Positions 6,224 through 13,759 are shown, counted from the first letter of the stretch. The stretch: 14,999 bases of DNA from Anaerolineales bacterium UBA6128 (GCA_002423325.1 DIVQ01000083.1:1-14999); one strand, 5' to 3'. Made by a program: numbers and translations. The notes: generated from the sequence alone by a model not told the origin.

Positions 6224-8549
6224 CCGTGAGCGTTTTGGCATGCTGTTGCGTGAACACCAGGCGCGCATACTGGACTATCCACTGCATCCAGGGCCGTTGG
6301 CGGTCTCTGCGGTGCCGGGAAGTGGCAAGACGCAGACGCTGGCTCTCCTGGCCGCCGAGCTGATCGTCGACGGGCATCTCGGCAACGATGCGACCAGGAA
6401 CGCCGAGGTACTGGTCGTAACACTGCAGAACTCGGCCGTAGATCAGATCTCTGCGCGGATTCGCGGGATACTGTCTGGTGAAAAGCTGCCGCCCGTGGGG
6501 TTCCGAGTCAGCACACTGCACAAATTGGCTGGCGATATCCTGCGACAGCGACAGGACCTCGCCGGCGTCGATGATACGTTTGCGATTGTTGACGAAGCCG
6601 AGTCAAGACGCCAGATGCAGGCGGCAGCCAGCGTCTGGAAGACGGAGCACCTGGCTTGGTGGGAGAGCTTTCTACCCGAAGGCACGACACAGGAGCGAAC
6701 CAAGCACGCGCAAAAGTGGGACGATGAGACGCAGGCAGTCGGTCTGGCGATCAGCAAACTGAGCAAGCACCTGCGTCTCGGGGCGGAAGAGGTACGCAGT
6801 CTGCTCGACCGTGCCGGCTTGGACGAAACAGAGCAAGCCTCACAGTGGTTGCGCATGGGTATTGATCTATATGCTCGCTACACGAACTATCTGCGGGTCG
6901 GCGCCCGACTAGACTTTGATGATCTCATCTGGCGAGCTATGGACGCGCTTGAGCAGGATCCGGCGTTTGTCGCCAATCTGCAGCTGCGCTGGCCTTTCAT
7001 TCTGGAGGATGAGGCGCAGGACAGTTCGCCACTGCAGGAAAAGATCTTGCGTCAACTGGCTGGCAGGCAGGGCAGGTGGGTTCGCGTCGGTGACCCCAAC
7101 CAGGCCATCAACTCTACGTTTACCTCTGCAGACCCCCGTTTCTTCCGGGCGTATATGGAACGGCCGGATGTCGAGCGGCTGCCCCTCGTCGAGTCCGGAC
7201 GCTCTGGGTTACCGATCATTGGTCTGGCCAACCGTCTGGTCGACTGGGTCTGTTCGCAGCATCCCGACCTGACCGTTCGCAAGGCGACCTTTGAGCGGCA
7301 GGAGATCAAACCGACGCAGCCAGGTGACAAGCAGGTAAACCCGTCGGCGGATGAGTGTCACGTGTACTTGAGAGCCAGACCGTATGATAGCGTGGAGGAT
7401 GAGGTTGAGCAGGTAGCCAAGTCCGCGGCGGCTTATGCTGGACGCTACCCGGAACGGACGCTGGCGATTCTGTGCCCGTCTGGTTGGCAAGGATCACAGG
7501 TGCTCAAGGCCTGCGACGAGGTCAAGCCGACGCCACCGGTCGATGATCTCCTCAACTCGACGCCCAAGACACGTGACGTGGCCAGGACGTTGTACGCAGT
7601 ATGTCGCTATCTGGCGGCCCCGATGAACGGCAACCACCTGGCGGCTCTTTACAAGGTTCTGGCCGACGCTGATCGCGAGGTGGGATCGCCTTCAGTAGAC
7701 GCCAAAGTCATTCGTGCTCGCCAAGCCGTCTTGCGTAGTCTGTCGCCTGCGCACATGCTCTTCCCGGTGCAGCCCGGGTCGATTCGTGATCTCTTGCCTC
7801 CCGCGGTTCCTTTGGACAATGATGCGGACAGGTCGTTCGGCGTGTTTGTGTCGCTCGTGCGACATTGGGTCAGGGCGTCGGATCTGGCCATCGATCAGCT
7901 GCTGCTGACGGTGGCGCAGGACCTTTTTGAGGACGAAGGCGATCTGGCGGTGTGCCACTTGATCGCTTCGTCGCTGGGTTCTGCCGCATTGATGCACCCT
8001 CAATGGCGCTTGGCCGAGTTCGAGGACGAGCTTCGCCAGATCGCCTCCAATCGTCGTTCCCTGGGAGGCCTGGGGCTGCTGGACACCGGGTTCTCTCCGC
8101 AACCGGGTCGTATTGCAGTCACGACGATGCACAAGGCCAAAGGGCTGGAGTGGGATGCCGTCTACATCGTGTGTGCCGCTACGGACGAGTTCCCCGACGC
8201 TCCTGATGACGCCTATCGTGACGAGCTCTATTTTCTGCCGGGCTGCGCCCCCAAAGTCGAAGCGACCAAGGCGCTGGAGCGCATCGCGTATCAGCATCTG
8301 CCGCAGGATCAGGCGGCTGATCTACTGCTGCAGCAGGATGCGCTGGAGCGGACGCCCCTCGAGAGTGCGCGTTTGGAGTACATTTCCGAGCGACTCAGGC
8401 TGCTATACGTGGGCATCACGCGGGCGCGTCGTGACCTCTCGATCACGTGGAGCCACCACAGAAACGCCAGGCGGCCGTTGCGCTGGCCCCTCGCCTTGCA
8501 GGCGCTTGAAGCCTACGCGCGCGAGCAACAAGCGGAGCAGGACCGATGA
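6216..8549 (+). CDS. UvrD/Rep-type SF1A ATP-dependent DNA helicase
   Basis: A 777-aa motor with the full set of helicase motifs: Q (EHQARIL, 13-19), Walker A VPGSGKT (33-39), Ia VVTLQNSA (67-74), Ib VSTLHKLA (98-105), the DFDDLI block (233-238), motif II LEDEAQD (263-269), III VGDPNQAI (291-298), V TMHKAKGLEW (637-646) and VI LLYVGITRARR (729-739). It is expected to be a 3'-to-5' translocase powered by ATP, the AddA/AdnB-like motor of the set. The protein stops about 40 residues after motif VI, so it has no RecB-type nuclease domain of its own. The start overlaps the preceding gene by 8 bp; GGAAGGA (6201-6207) serves either the ATG at 6216 or an in-frame GTG at 6213. Its own stop overlaps the next gene in ATGA, implying coupled translation. 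A plain UvrD or PcrA role is the alternative, but the context argues against it. Confidence 0.9.
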   Translation: MPSRERFGMLLREHQARILDYPLHPGPLAVSAVPGSGKTQTLALLAAELIVDGHLGNDATRNAEVLVVTLQNSAVDQISARIRGILSGEKLPPVGFRVSTLHKLAGDILRQRQDLAGVDDTFAIVDEAESRRQMQAAASVWKTEHLAWWESFLPEGTTQERTKHAQKWDDETQAVGLAISKLSKHLRLGAEEVRSLLDRAGLDETEQASQWLRMGIDLYARYTNYLRVGARLDFDDLIWRAMDALEQDPAFVANLQLRWPFILEDEAQDSSPLQEKILRQLAGRQGRWVRVGDPNQAINSTFTSADPRFFRAYMERPDVERLPLVESGRSGLPIIGLANRLVDWVCSQHPDLTVRKATFERQEIKPTQPGDKQVNPSADECHVYLRARPYDSVEDEVEQVAKSAAAYAGRYPERTLAILCPSGWQGSQVLKACDEVKPTPPVDDLLNSTPKTRDVARTLYAVCRYLAAPMNGNHLAALYKVLADADREVGSPSVDAKVIRARQAVLRSLSPAHMLFPVQPGSIRDLLPPAVPLDNDADRSFGVFVSLVRHWVRASDLAIDQLLLTVAQDLFEDEGDLAVCHLIASSLGSAALMHPQWRLAEFEDELRQIASNRRSLGGLGLLDTGFSPQPGRIAVTTMHKAKGLEWDAVYIVCAATDEFPDAPDDAYRDELYFLPGCAPKVEATKALERIAYQHLPQDQAADLLLQQDALERTPLESARLEYISERLRLLYVGITRARRDLSITWSHHRNARRPLRWPLALQALEAYAREQQAEQDR

Positions 8550-9379
8550 ACACCCAGCCGCTGATAGAACCGGGTTTCATGTTCAGCCAGCACAGTCTCA
8601 ATACCTACGTGCGCTGTCCGCGGCGTTTCCTGCTGCAATACGTCGACCGCCAGCCCTGGCCGGTGCTGGCTGAGGATGATCGAGGTGAGCGGCAAGAGCA
8701 CTTGGCGCGTGGACGGCTGTTCCACCAATGGTTGCTGCGGAAGCAGCTCGGCGTTGAGATCGAGCAGATCGTGAGGGCGACGTCCGATGCTCAGTTGCGC
8801 CGCTGGTGGCAAGCTGCAGAGGGGTTCGCGTGGGACGACTTGCCGGCATCCCGTCAGGTCGAGCTGCCTATCGTCGTGCCGATTGGCGACTATCGCTTGT
8901 ATGCGCGCTATGACCTGGTGGCCTGGTCCGGAACCGAGGCGGTCGTCGTCGACTGGAAGACGCTTCCCCAGCGATTCAGTGATGCGGTGGCGCAATCGCG
9001 CATGCAGACGCGAGTGTATTTGTATACATTGGCGCATTCGGGGCACGTCGTGTTAGGTAGCCCGAACCCGAAACCTGAGGATCTGTCCATGCGATACTGG
9101 TATGCCGAGTTTCCCGGGGCGCCGTCTGTAGTAGGCTATTCAACTGCTCGGTATGCACAGGACAGGCGCTATCTGACAGAACTCGTGGCCCAGATCACGC
9201 AACAGCCGCTGGAGGCGTTTGTACCGACCGACCGTCAGCAGTTGTGTGAGCAGTGTGCCTACCAGAGTTGGTGTCGGAACGATCGCCCTGGGCGGCTCGT
9301 CAGCCAGGACGACGCATTCGCATTCGAAGAGGATAGCGACTTTGTGGATGTTGACTCGGCCCCAGAGCTGGAATACTAG
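8546..9379 (+). CDS. Stand-alone RecB/AddB-type PD-(D/E)XK nuclease, probably 4Fe-4S
   Basis: A 277-aa single-domain nuclease of the RecB/Cas4/AddB class. The order of conserved residues is FSQHSLNTYVRCPRRF (C24), GRLFH (H60), E106, D123 in ARYDLV, the catalytic VVDWKT (D136-x-K138), QTRVYLY (Q154, Y158), then CEQCAYQSWC (C234, C237, C243). One Cys near the N-terminus plus C-x2-C-x5-C near the C-terminus is the arrangement that holds the iron-sulfur cluster in AddB nuclease domains. The C-terminus after residue 254 is strongly acidic. The gene overlaps the helicase by ATGA and belongs to the same operon, so the protein most likely supplies the cutting activity for a three-subunit resection enzyme. 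A Cas4 function is unlikely because no CRISPR genes are near. Biochemical polarity and Chi-like regulation cannot be read from sequence. Confidence 0.87.
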   Translation: MNTQPLIEPGFMFSQHSLNTYVRCPRRFLLQYVDRQPWPVLAEDDRGERQEHLARGRLFHQWLLRKQLGVEIEQIVRATSDAQLRRWWQAAEGFAWDDLPASRQVELPIVVPIGDYRLYARYDLVAWSGTEAVVVDWKTLPQRFSDAVAQSRMQTRVYLYTLAHSGHVVLGSPNPKPEDLSMRYWYAEFPGAPSVVGYSTARYAQDRRYLTELVAQITQQPLEAFVPTDRQQLCEQCAYQSWCRNDRPGRLVSQDDAFAFEEDSDFVDVDSAPELEY

Positions 9380-9416
9380 AGTTCAGGGACAAGTCGAACA
9401 TAGGAGTGTTACGGAA

Positions 9417-9761
9417 ATGCGCGCAACGGGAAAAGTGGTCTGGTCCAGTGATCCGGATCGGCGCAAGGGAAGCGAAGATCAGCCGGCGAGTGACGCCCGG
9501 CGCGATCCTGCCGGGTCAGCAAGACAGGTGGCTCGGTTGCTGCGCGAGCGCAAGGGGCGTGGCGGCAAGGTTGTCACTATCATCGAGGGACTGAGGCTGT
9601 CTACCGAGGAACGGGATGACCTGGCGCGCGAACTGCGCAAGGCTTGCGGGGCCGGTGGGACGGTGCGAGGTGAGACCATCGAGGTGCAGGGGGATCTGCG
9701 CGATCGTCTTGCGGTGCTGCTTCGAGCAAGGGGTTACCAGGTCAAGCTGGTAGGCGGTTGA
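9417..9761 (+). CDS. SUI1/eIF1-like translation factor (YciH family)
   Basis: A 114-aa protein of the SUI1 fold that in archaea and eukaryotes (eIF1) proofreads start-codon choice; the bacterial YciH versions influence initiation fidelity but are not essential. The last 70 residues carry the signature: RERKGRGGKVVTIIEGL (44-60), KACGAGGTVRGETIEVQGD (75-93), RDRLAVLLRARGYQVKLVGG (95-114). The first 40 residues are charged and probably disordered. The ATG at 9417 matches the family start; TAGGAG (9401-9406) is ten bases upstream, and longer in-frame extensions run into the nuclease gene. It follows the nuclease by 37 bp with no visible promoter, so it is probably co-transcribed as the fourth gene, though it may be just a passenger. 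Family assignment is firm; physiological role is not. Confidence 0.9.
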   Translation: MRATGKVVWSSDPDRRKGSEDQPASDARRDPAGSARQVARLLRERKGRGGKVVTIIEGLRLSTEERDDLARELRKACGAGGTVRGETIEVQGDLRDRLAVLLRARGYQVKLVGG

Positions 9762-9782
9762 TCCCATTGGGGGGTCAAACCC
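9756..9782 (+). terminator. Hairpin at the end of the four-gene operon
   Basis: GGTTGATCCC (9756-9765) can pair across a short loop with GGGGTCAAACC, with one bulged base and a G-U pair. It covers the stop codon of the SUI1-like gene. No U-tract follows, so its strength as a terminator is uncertain. Confidence 0.45.
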
Positions 9783-9784
9783 TT

Positions 9785-9836
9785 GGGATGGCACGCCACT
9801 CGGCATGCTGCTCGACCGCGCGCTGCATGCCATCCC
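9785..9836. terminator. Inverted repeat between convergent SUI1-like and darA-like genes
   Basis: GGGATGGCA (9785-9793) is the exact complement of TGCCATCCC (9828-9836), enclosing 34 nt that include a second, competing pair GGCATGC (9802-9808)/GCATGCC (9825-9831). It lies 20 bp past the end of the darA-like gene on the reverse strand, so a terminator for the reverse operon, possibly bidirectional, is the simplest reading. No U-tract. Confidence 0.45.
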
Positions 9837-9856
9837 GGTGAAAGGCCTCGACCGCA

Positions 9857-10144
9857 TCAGTAATGATGGAACGAGTCAACGCCCATCTGAAAGATGGTGG
9901 CGCGGTGAGGGGGGTGCGTCGAGTCCGCGGCCTGCTGGTCGATGGCCGGCCCGGCATTGGCGTTGATCGTCTCCATCGCCAGCTCCAGTTGGTCTTCCTC
10001 GAGTCCAATCACCAGAGTCACGTTGCCGCGCCGCCAGAATCCGCCGGTGGAGCTGATGCGTGTGACGCTCATACCCTTTTCATTGAGCGCAGCCACGACA
10101 TCGCCGCCGAACTCGTCACGTACGATTGCCAGTACCAGTTTCAT
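9857..10144 (-). CDS. darA: DarA/PstA-like cyclic-di-AMP receptor
   Basis: A 95-aa PII-like trimeric signalling protein of the DarA (YaaQ/PstA) family, which binds cyclic-di-AMP in the cytosol. Shared landmarks with B. subtilis DarA are the opening MKLVLAIVRDE, the STGGFWRRGNVTLVIG block (T33-G34-G35-F36, G40-N41-x-T43) and the closing RATIFQMGVDSFHHY (81-95). The family is about 109 aa in Bacillus; here the loop between the second helix and the last strand (about 65-80) is shorter. The start overlaps the stop of the upstream pseudokinase gene in ATGA, with GAAAGGAG (10160-10153) eight bases before the ATG, so expression is coupled. Downstream targets of DarA are unknown in general. The coupling suggests the large neighbour could be the effector, which is inference. 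No c-di-AMP cyclase gene lies in the window. Confidence 0.9.
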   Translation of the reverse strand: MKLVLAIVRDEFGGDVVAALNEKGMSVTRISSTGGFWRRGNVTLVIGLEEDQLELAMETINANAGPAIDQQAADSTHPPHRATIFQMGVDSFHHY

Positions 10145-13100
10145 CGCGGGATCTCCTTTCTCGTTGACTGCTCGCCCGGCGTCGGCTGCTCCAAGAGCAC
10201 GGGCACGCTTATCGTCTCCGAAGGCGACGTGATCGTGAGATTGAAGGGCTTCTCTGAGGCATCGGGCGCTGAGACAGTTCGCATGAGGCGTACGCGCACG
10301 CTCTTGCCTGGCTTGATCTCATAGTCTGAGCGCGGCAGCTCCAGCCCCGTGTCCTTGCTTGCCAACGTCACATAAGCGGGGGCCATCCCCGTATTACGAA
10401 TGGTCAGAGTGCCGACCATGGGCCCGCCCGGCACCTGCTGTTTCAGCACAACCCCTTCTTGACCGACAGTGATCTCGGGAGCGCTCAGCACCTCGAGCGA
10501 TACGCGGACTTCTGCGTCGCCGCCGTTGGAGGAAATGCGCAGGAGAGCCGTGTCGCGCGTAGCGCCGCTGGGAAACTCTGGCATATCTGTCGCCAGGCCG
10601 GCGCGAAAGGAGCGCCCGGTCGCGCACTCGAAGGAAACGCGATCAGGCACCAACCAGGGGCGGTCCACCGCGATCGTCCCCATCAACACGCCCAGTCCCC
10701 GGTTGAACAGGTAGATCTCACCGGAAACGGGCTTACCGTTGATGCTGGGACCAAGCGCCAGTGCGGTGGTGTCCACATCCAGCGTGGGCTTGGCGATCCC
10801 CACGTGCAGATCGATCTTGGCGCGGCCGCCATCGCTGTTAATGACCACATTGCCGCTGGCGGAGGCCGACTCTGCCTCGAGTGCAAGCCCGTACGCCGTA
10901 AGCGTTACCGATTGGCTCTTGCCGGACTCACACACGCCCTGCCTCGGGCTGATCTCGACCCACGGTGTGCTCGAACTGGCATTCCAGGCAAGGGGGCCGT
11001 TGCCGTCGTTCGCCAGCGTCAGAGTATGGCTTTGGGCAGCGGCTCTCTCGATGTAGCCAAACTCGATGCTATCTGGTTCAACGCGCAATGTGGGCTGTGT
11101 TACGACCAGGTGAGCGGCTATCTCGCGCACCGCGGATTCCGAGGTGACTCTGATCGCGGCAACATCCCTGAATTCCTCGCCACGCGCAAAACCTGCGGTT
11201 TGCGCGTGCGCGCGCACAAGACAGGTCTCTCCCGCAGAACAGGTTACGCTGGTCTGGTCTGCGCTCAGCCATGGAACCAAGGACTGGATCGTGGCCTCCA
11301 AGGGTGCAGATCCCGTGTTGCGCAGAGCGAAAGACACGGTGCGGTCCTCGCCGAGAGGAACACTGCCAAAGTCGATCTGTGAAGCGTCGAGCGTAAGGCG
11401 CGGCGCGCGGACGCCGACTCGGAGCGAAAGGGTAACGTTCCCCGCGTTACTCTGTATGCGCAGGGCCTGCGGTACAGCGATATCGCCGTCGCTGAGCCCG
11501 ACCGTGTCGAGTTGGACTGACAGCTCGCAGGTCTCTCCCGGTGAACAACGGAACCGTGCTGGCTGAACCTGTAACCATGGCAGCAAGGATCGTGCCTGGG
11601 CATCCAAGGTTCCATCGCCGGGATTGCGGACGTATAGGAAGCGTTCAGCCTGATCGCCACCTTTGACTACGTCAAAGTCGAGCTGGCGAGTTCCCAGATC
11701 CAGGGCTGGGCGCTTGTACCATGCCCGTGCACGAACGCGCATCTGCCCGCCGTCGCTCTCTACCAGAAGCGCAGAGTCGGCGCTTTGCTCGCCAGGGGGG
11801 AGGGTGTTCGGCTCAAGGCGTACGGCGACACTGACTGCCTGGCCTCCAGCGCAACGAAAGGCACCGTTTGGGATCGTCAGCCACGGCACGCGGCTGACAA
11901 CCGTTCCGGACATGGGCACCCGGCCAATGTTGCGAATGACCAGGGGCATAGTGCGCTCTCCAGGAGCCTCCAACACGCCAAAATCGAGCATCGGCTCACC
12001 GATGATCAGAGACGGACCGGCAGGGACCTCGGCCGCCGCGCTCACCCAGATTCGGCTGCCCCCAAAGTTAACTGCCAGCGCATGCGGCTCTTCAACAGCA
12101 CCGCTCGGGAGCTCGCTCGGCACCGCAGTCAGGATTACTTTAGCCTGCTGTCGAGGCGATAAACGCACAGTCTTTTGCGGTGCTTTGATCCAGTCTACAC
12201 GACTGCTGACGCCTGCAATCAGATCGGCATCACCGCTATTGCGCAGCGTGAGGATGAGCCGCTGCCTCTGGTTGGGCGCGTCCCTCTGAATGCTGAAAGC
12301 ACGCGGCTGAACTGTAAGTCGGGCTTTTGCAGCAGGCGGGGGGCCGGATCCCTGGGGGGCGGGTGGCGGCACGGCCTCTGCCTTCGGACCGAAGCGGGCA
12401 TCCCGCACGAAACCCAAATCCGCCATGCTGGCGGTGTACTCGCCCGTGGGTTTTCGGTCGGATGGGGCGGGGGCCGGCGCAGATACCATTTCCGGATCAG
12501 CTGTGCCGTCATCTACCGCAGCGGCTTGGAACCAGTCCCTGATGGGCTGTGCCGGGATCCCGGCTGGCCACAGGGCGGAGAGGAGGGCGCTGACGGTCGG
12601 TCTGGCAGACGGATTGCGAGAGCTCGCCTGAGAAAGCGCCTTGGCGAGGTCCGGCGATATCCCCGGCGCGGCCTTTCGCAGCGTCGGGGCATGCTGCACG
12701 CCTCTCTCCAGCAACTGACCCGTCAGCAGGGCGTACAGCAAGCGCGCCAGCGCAAACACATCGCTCTGTGCGGTTGGCGCATCGGTTCTCAATTCGGGGG
12801 CCATATAGCCACGTATGCTGCCATACGGACCATAGGAGTTCGGGCTCAAAATGGCGGATAGACCCCAGTCAGCGAGCTTGACCAGGCCATCCGATGTCAC
12901 CATCACGTGGTGGGGAGCGAGAAAGGGTGCAAAGACCGGTTCTGATCGTTCATGCAAATAGGCGAATAATTGACATAATTGGGCACCCCAGTTGCGAACG
13001 AGTTCCGGCGTGAGGGTGAACTGCTCAGTGATGGTGTCACGCAGCGACCAGCCGGCGACGAAGTCTGTGACGATATACATGCTGGAGCCATCGACAAAGG

Positions 13101-13542
13101 CGTCTACAACGCTGGGGAGTGCCGGATGCTCAAGCGCGGCCCAGCGCTCAACGGCTGAAAGCAGGCTGGTTTCCGTGGCGCGGCGCTCGTCAGGGCGAAA
13201 CAGCGCCACCATGGAAAGCTCTTTGATGGCCAGATCGTGTTCGGGCGTTCGCGTGGAGCGAGCACGATAGACGGTAGATACTCGGCTGAGGGATACTGTC
13301 TCACTAAGGACATAATGTCCCTGCAGCGATCGTTTGGCGGTAGAGCCCTGGAACATCCTGGCAAAGGCCGTAGCTTCATCGTCAGGCTGTGTGCTGCAGT
13401 AGGGGCATCGTGCCACATACCAGGGGCGGGTACGGCCGCATACCAGACACTGGTGCACGAGGCTGGTGTCGCATCGCGCACAGCGTGTGCTGGTTGCGTC
13501 GTTCAGTTCGTTACATTTCGGACAGCGACGTTTGGTTGTCAT
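10141..13542 (-). CDS. Zinc-ribbon pseudokinase with HYDIN/ASPM-like Ig repeats
   Basis: A 1133-aa modular protein. Residues 7-49 hold two zinc ribbons (C7-x2-C10/C21-x2-C24 and C32-x2-C35/C46-x2-C49). Residues about 77-325 have a Ser/Thr kinase fold: K107 in AIKEL, D225 in ADWG, APE at 248-250 and D261 in SDVFALA are kept. The nucleotide loop (LSETVSLSRVSTVYRA) has no glycines, and the HRD-K-N catalytic loop is replaced by FAPFLAPHHV (204-213), so it should be a pseudokinase. A proline-rich linker (about 350-405) leads to some seven Ig-like repeats of roughly 100 residues (408-1118) of the ASPM/SPD-2/HYDIN type. Repeats 2-6 share PWL/PWV followed 11-13 residues later by Cys. No signal peptide or membrane segment is visible, so it is probably cytoplasmic. 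It overlaps the darA-like gene by 4 bp. The start has only a weak AGG site. A scaffold or sensor role is inferred. Confidence 0.85.
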   Translation of the reverse strand: MTTKRRCPKCNELNDATSTRCARCDTSLVHQCLVCGRTRPWYVARCPYCSTQPDDEATAFARMFQGSTAKRSLQGHYVLSETVSLSRVSTVYRARSTRTPEHDLAIKELSMVALFRPDERRATETSLLSAVERWAALEHPALPSVVDAFVDGSSMYIVTDFVAGWSLRDTITEQFTLTPELVRNWGAQLCQLFAYLHERSEPVFAPFLAPHHVMVTSDGLVKLADWGLSAILSPNSYGPYGSIRGYMAPELRTDAPTAQSDVFALARLLYALLTGQLLERGVQHAPTLRKAAPGISPDLAKALSQASSRNPSARPTVSALLSALWPAGIPAQPIRDWFQAAAVDDGTADPEMVSAPAPAPSDRKPTGEYTASMADLGFVRDARFGPKAEAVPPPAPQGSGPPPAAKARLTVQPRAFSIQRDAPNQRQRLILTLRNSGDADLIAGVSSRVDWIKAPQKTVRLSPRQQAKVILTAVPSELPSGAVEEPHALAVNFGGSRIWVSAAAEVPAGPSLIIGEPMLDFGVLEAPGERTMPLVIRNIGRVPMSGTVVSRVPWLTIPNGAFRCAGGQAVSVAVRLEPNTLPPGEQSADSALLVESDGGQMRVRARAWYKRPALDLGTRQLDFDVVKGGDQAERFLYVRNPGDGTLDAQARSLLPWLQVQPARFRCSPGETCELSVQLDTVGLSDGDIAVPQALRIQSNAGNVTLSLRVGVRAPRLTLDASQIDFGSVPLGEDRTVSFALRNTGSAPLEATIQSLVPWLSADQTSVTCSAGETCLVRAHAQTAGFARGEEFRDVAAIRVTSESAVREIAAHLVVTQPTLRVEPDSIEFGYIERAAAQSHTLTLANDGNGPLAWNASSSTPWVEISPRQGVCESGKSQSVTLTAYGLALEAESASASGNVVINSDGGRAKIDLHVGIAKPTLDVDTTALALGPSINGKPVSGEIYLFNRGLGVLMGTIAVDRPWLVPDRVSFECATGRSFRAGLATDMPEFPSGATRDTALLRISSNGGDAEVRVSLEVLSAPEITVGQEGVVLKQQVPGGPMVGTLTIRNTGMAPAYVTLASKDTGLELPRSDYEIKPGKSVRVRLMRTVSAPDASEKPFNLTITSPSETISVPVLLEQPTPGEQSTRKEIPR

Positions 13543-13603
13543 CTAGCCTGAGTTTAGTTGGCGCAAGTCATGTTGGAGCTCGCGGTGTTGTTGAGAGACT
13601 GTG

Positions 13604-13616
13604 CGTTCACCGAACG
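13604..13616. promoter_or_regulatory. Short palindrome CGTTC-N3-GAACG at the pseudokinase promoter
   Basis: CGTTC (13604-13608) and GAACG (13612-13616) form a perfect inverted repeat with a 3-base spacer, covering the expected transcription start of the reverse-strand promoter at 13618-13647. The position suits a repressor, but the arms are short and chance cannot be ruled out. It differs from the GAAC-N4-GTTC box at 3908, the half-sites being inverted. Confidence 0.35.
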
Positions 13617-13617
13617 G

Positions 13618-13647
13618 ATTATACGCGTCAGGAGGAGCCGATGTCAA
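13618..13647 (-). promoter_or_regulatory. Strong promoter for the pseudokinase-darA operon
   Basis: On the reverse strand, consensus TTGACA (13647-13642) is followed after 18 bp by consensus TATAAT (13623-13618). Transcription would start near 13611, leaving a leader of about 70 nt. It is divergent from the recombinase promoter. Confidence 0.7.
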
Positions 13648-13724
13648 GCAGCCGCGGGCCGATTTCTGCCAAAAGCCTTGACAAAGCGTCGCAAATAGTA
13701 TATCATTTATTCAACATTAAATAA
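13641..13724 (+). CDS. Possible 27-codon leader ORF upstream of the recombinase
   Basis: An ATG at 13641 follows a strong AGGAGGA (13630-13636) by four bases and opens 27 codons beginning MSSSRGPISAK and ending at TAA 13722-13724, 35 bp before the recombinase gene. It matches no family I know. It overlaps the -35 box of the reverse promoter and all of the recombinase promoter, so a transcript starting there would not contain it, and no good forward promoter was found further up. The strong ribosome site is the only positive evidence. Confidence 0.2.
   Translation: MSSSRGPISAKSLDKASQIVYHLFNIK
13678..13706 (+). promoter_or_regulatory. Promoter for the tyrosine recombinase
   Basis: Consensus TTGACA (13678-13683), a 17-bp spacer and TATCAT (13701-13706). 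The surrounding 13690-13740 stretch is much richer in A and T than the rest of the window and contains TTTATT (13706-13711) mirrored by AATAAA (13720-13725) at the likely transcription start, a possible operator. Confidence 0.6.
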
Positions 13725-13759
13725 ACTACTGTGTCATATTCGGCACATTAGGAGAGACC

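Noticed and set aside
8546..9379. Cas4 nuclease of a CRISPR locus
   Set aside because: No repeats, cas1 or cas2 are present; the operon partners are UvrD-type helicases, so an AddB-like nuclease fits better.
10459..11382. 307-codon open frame opposite the Ig-repeat region
   Set aside because: The reverse-strand gene shows clear repeats and domains here; the forward translation matches nothing and has no ribosome site.
10141..13542. Active membrane receptor Ser/Thr kinase of the PknB type
   Set aside because: No transmembrane segment follows the kinase domain, and the HRD motif and glycine-rich loop are missing.
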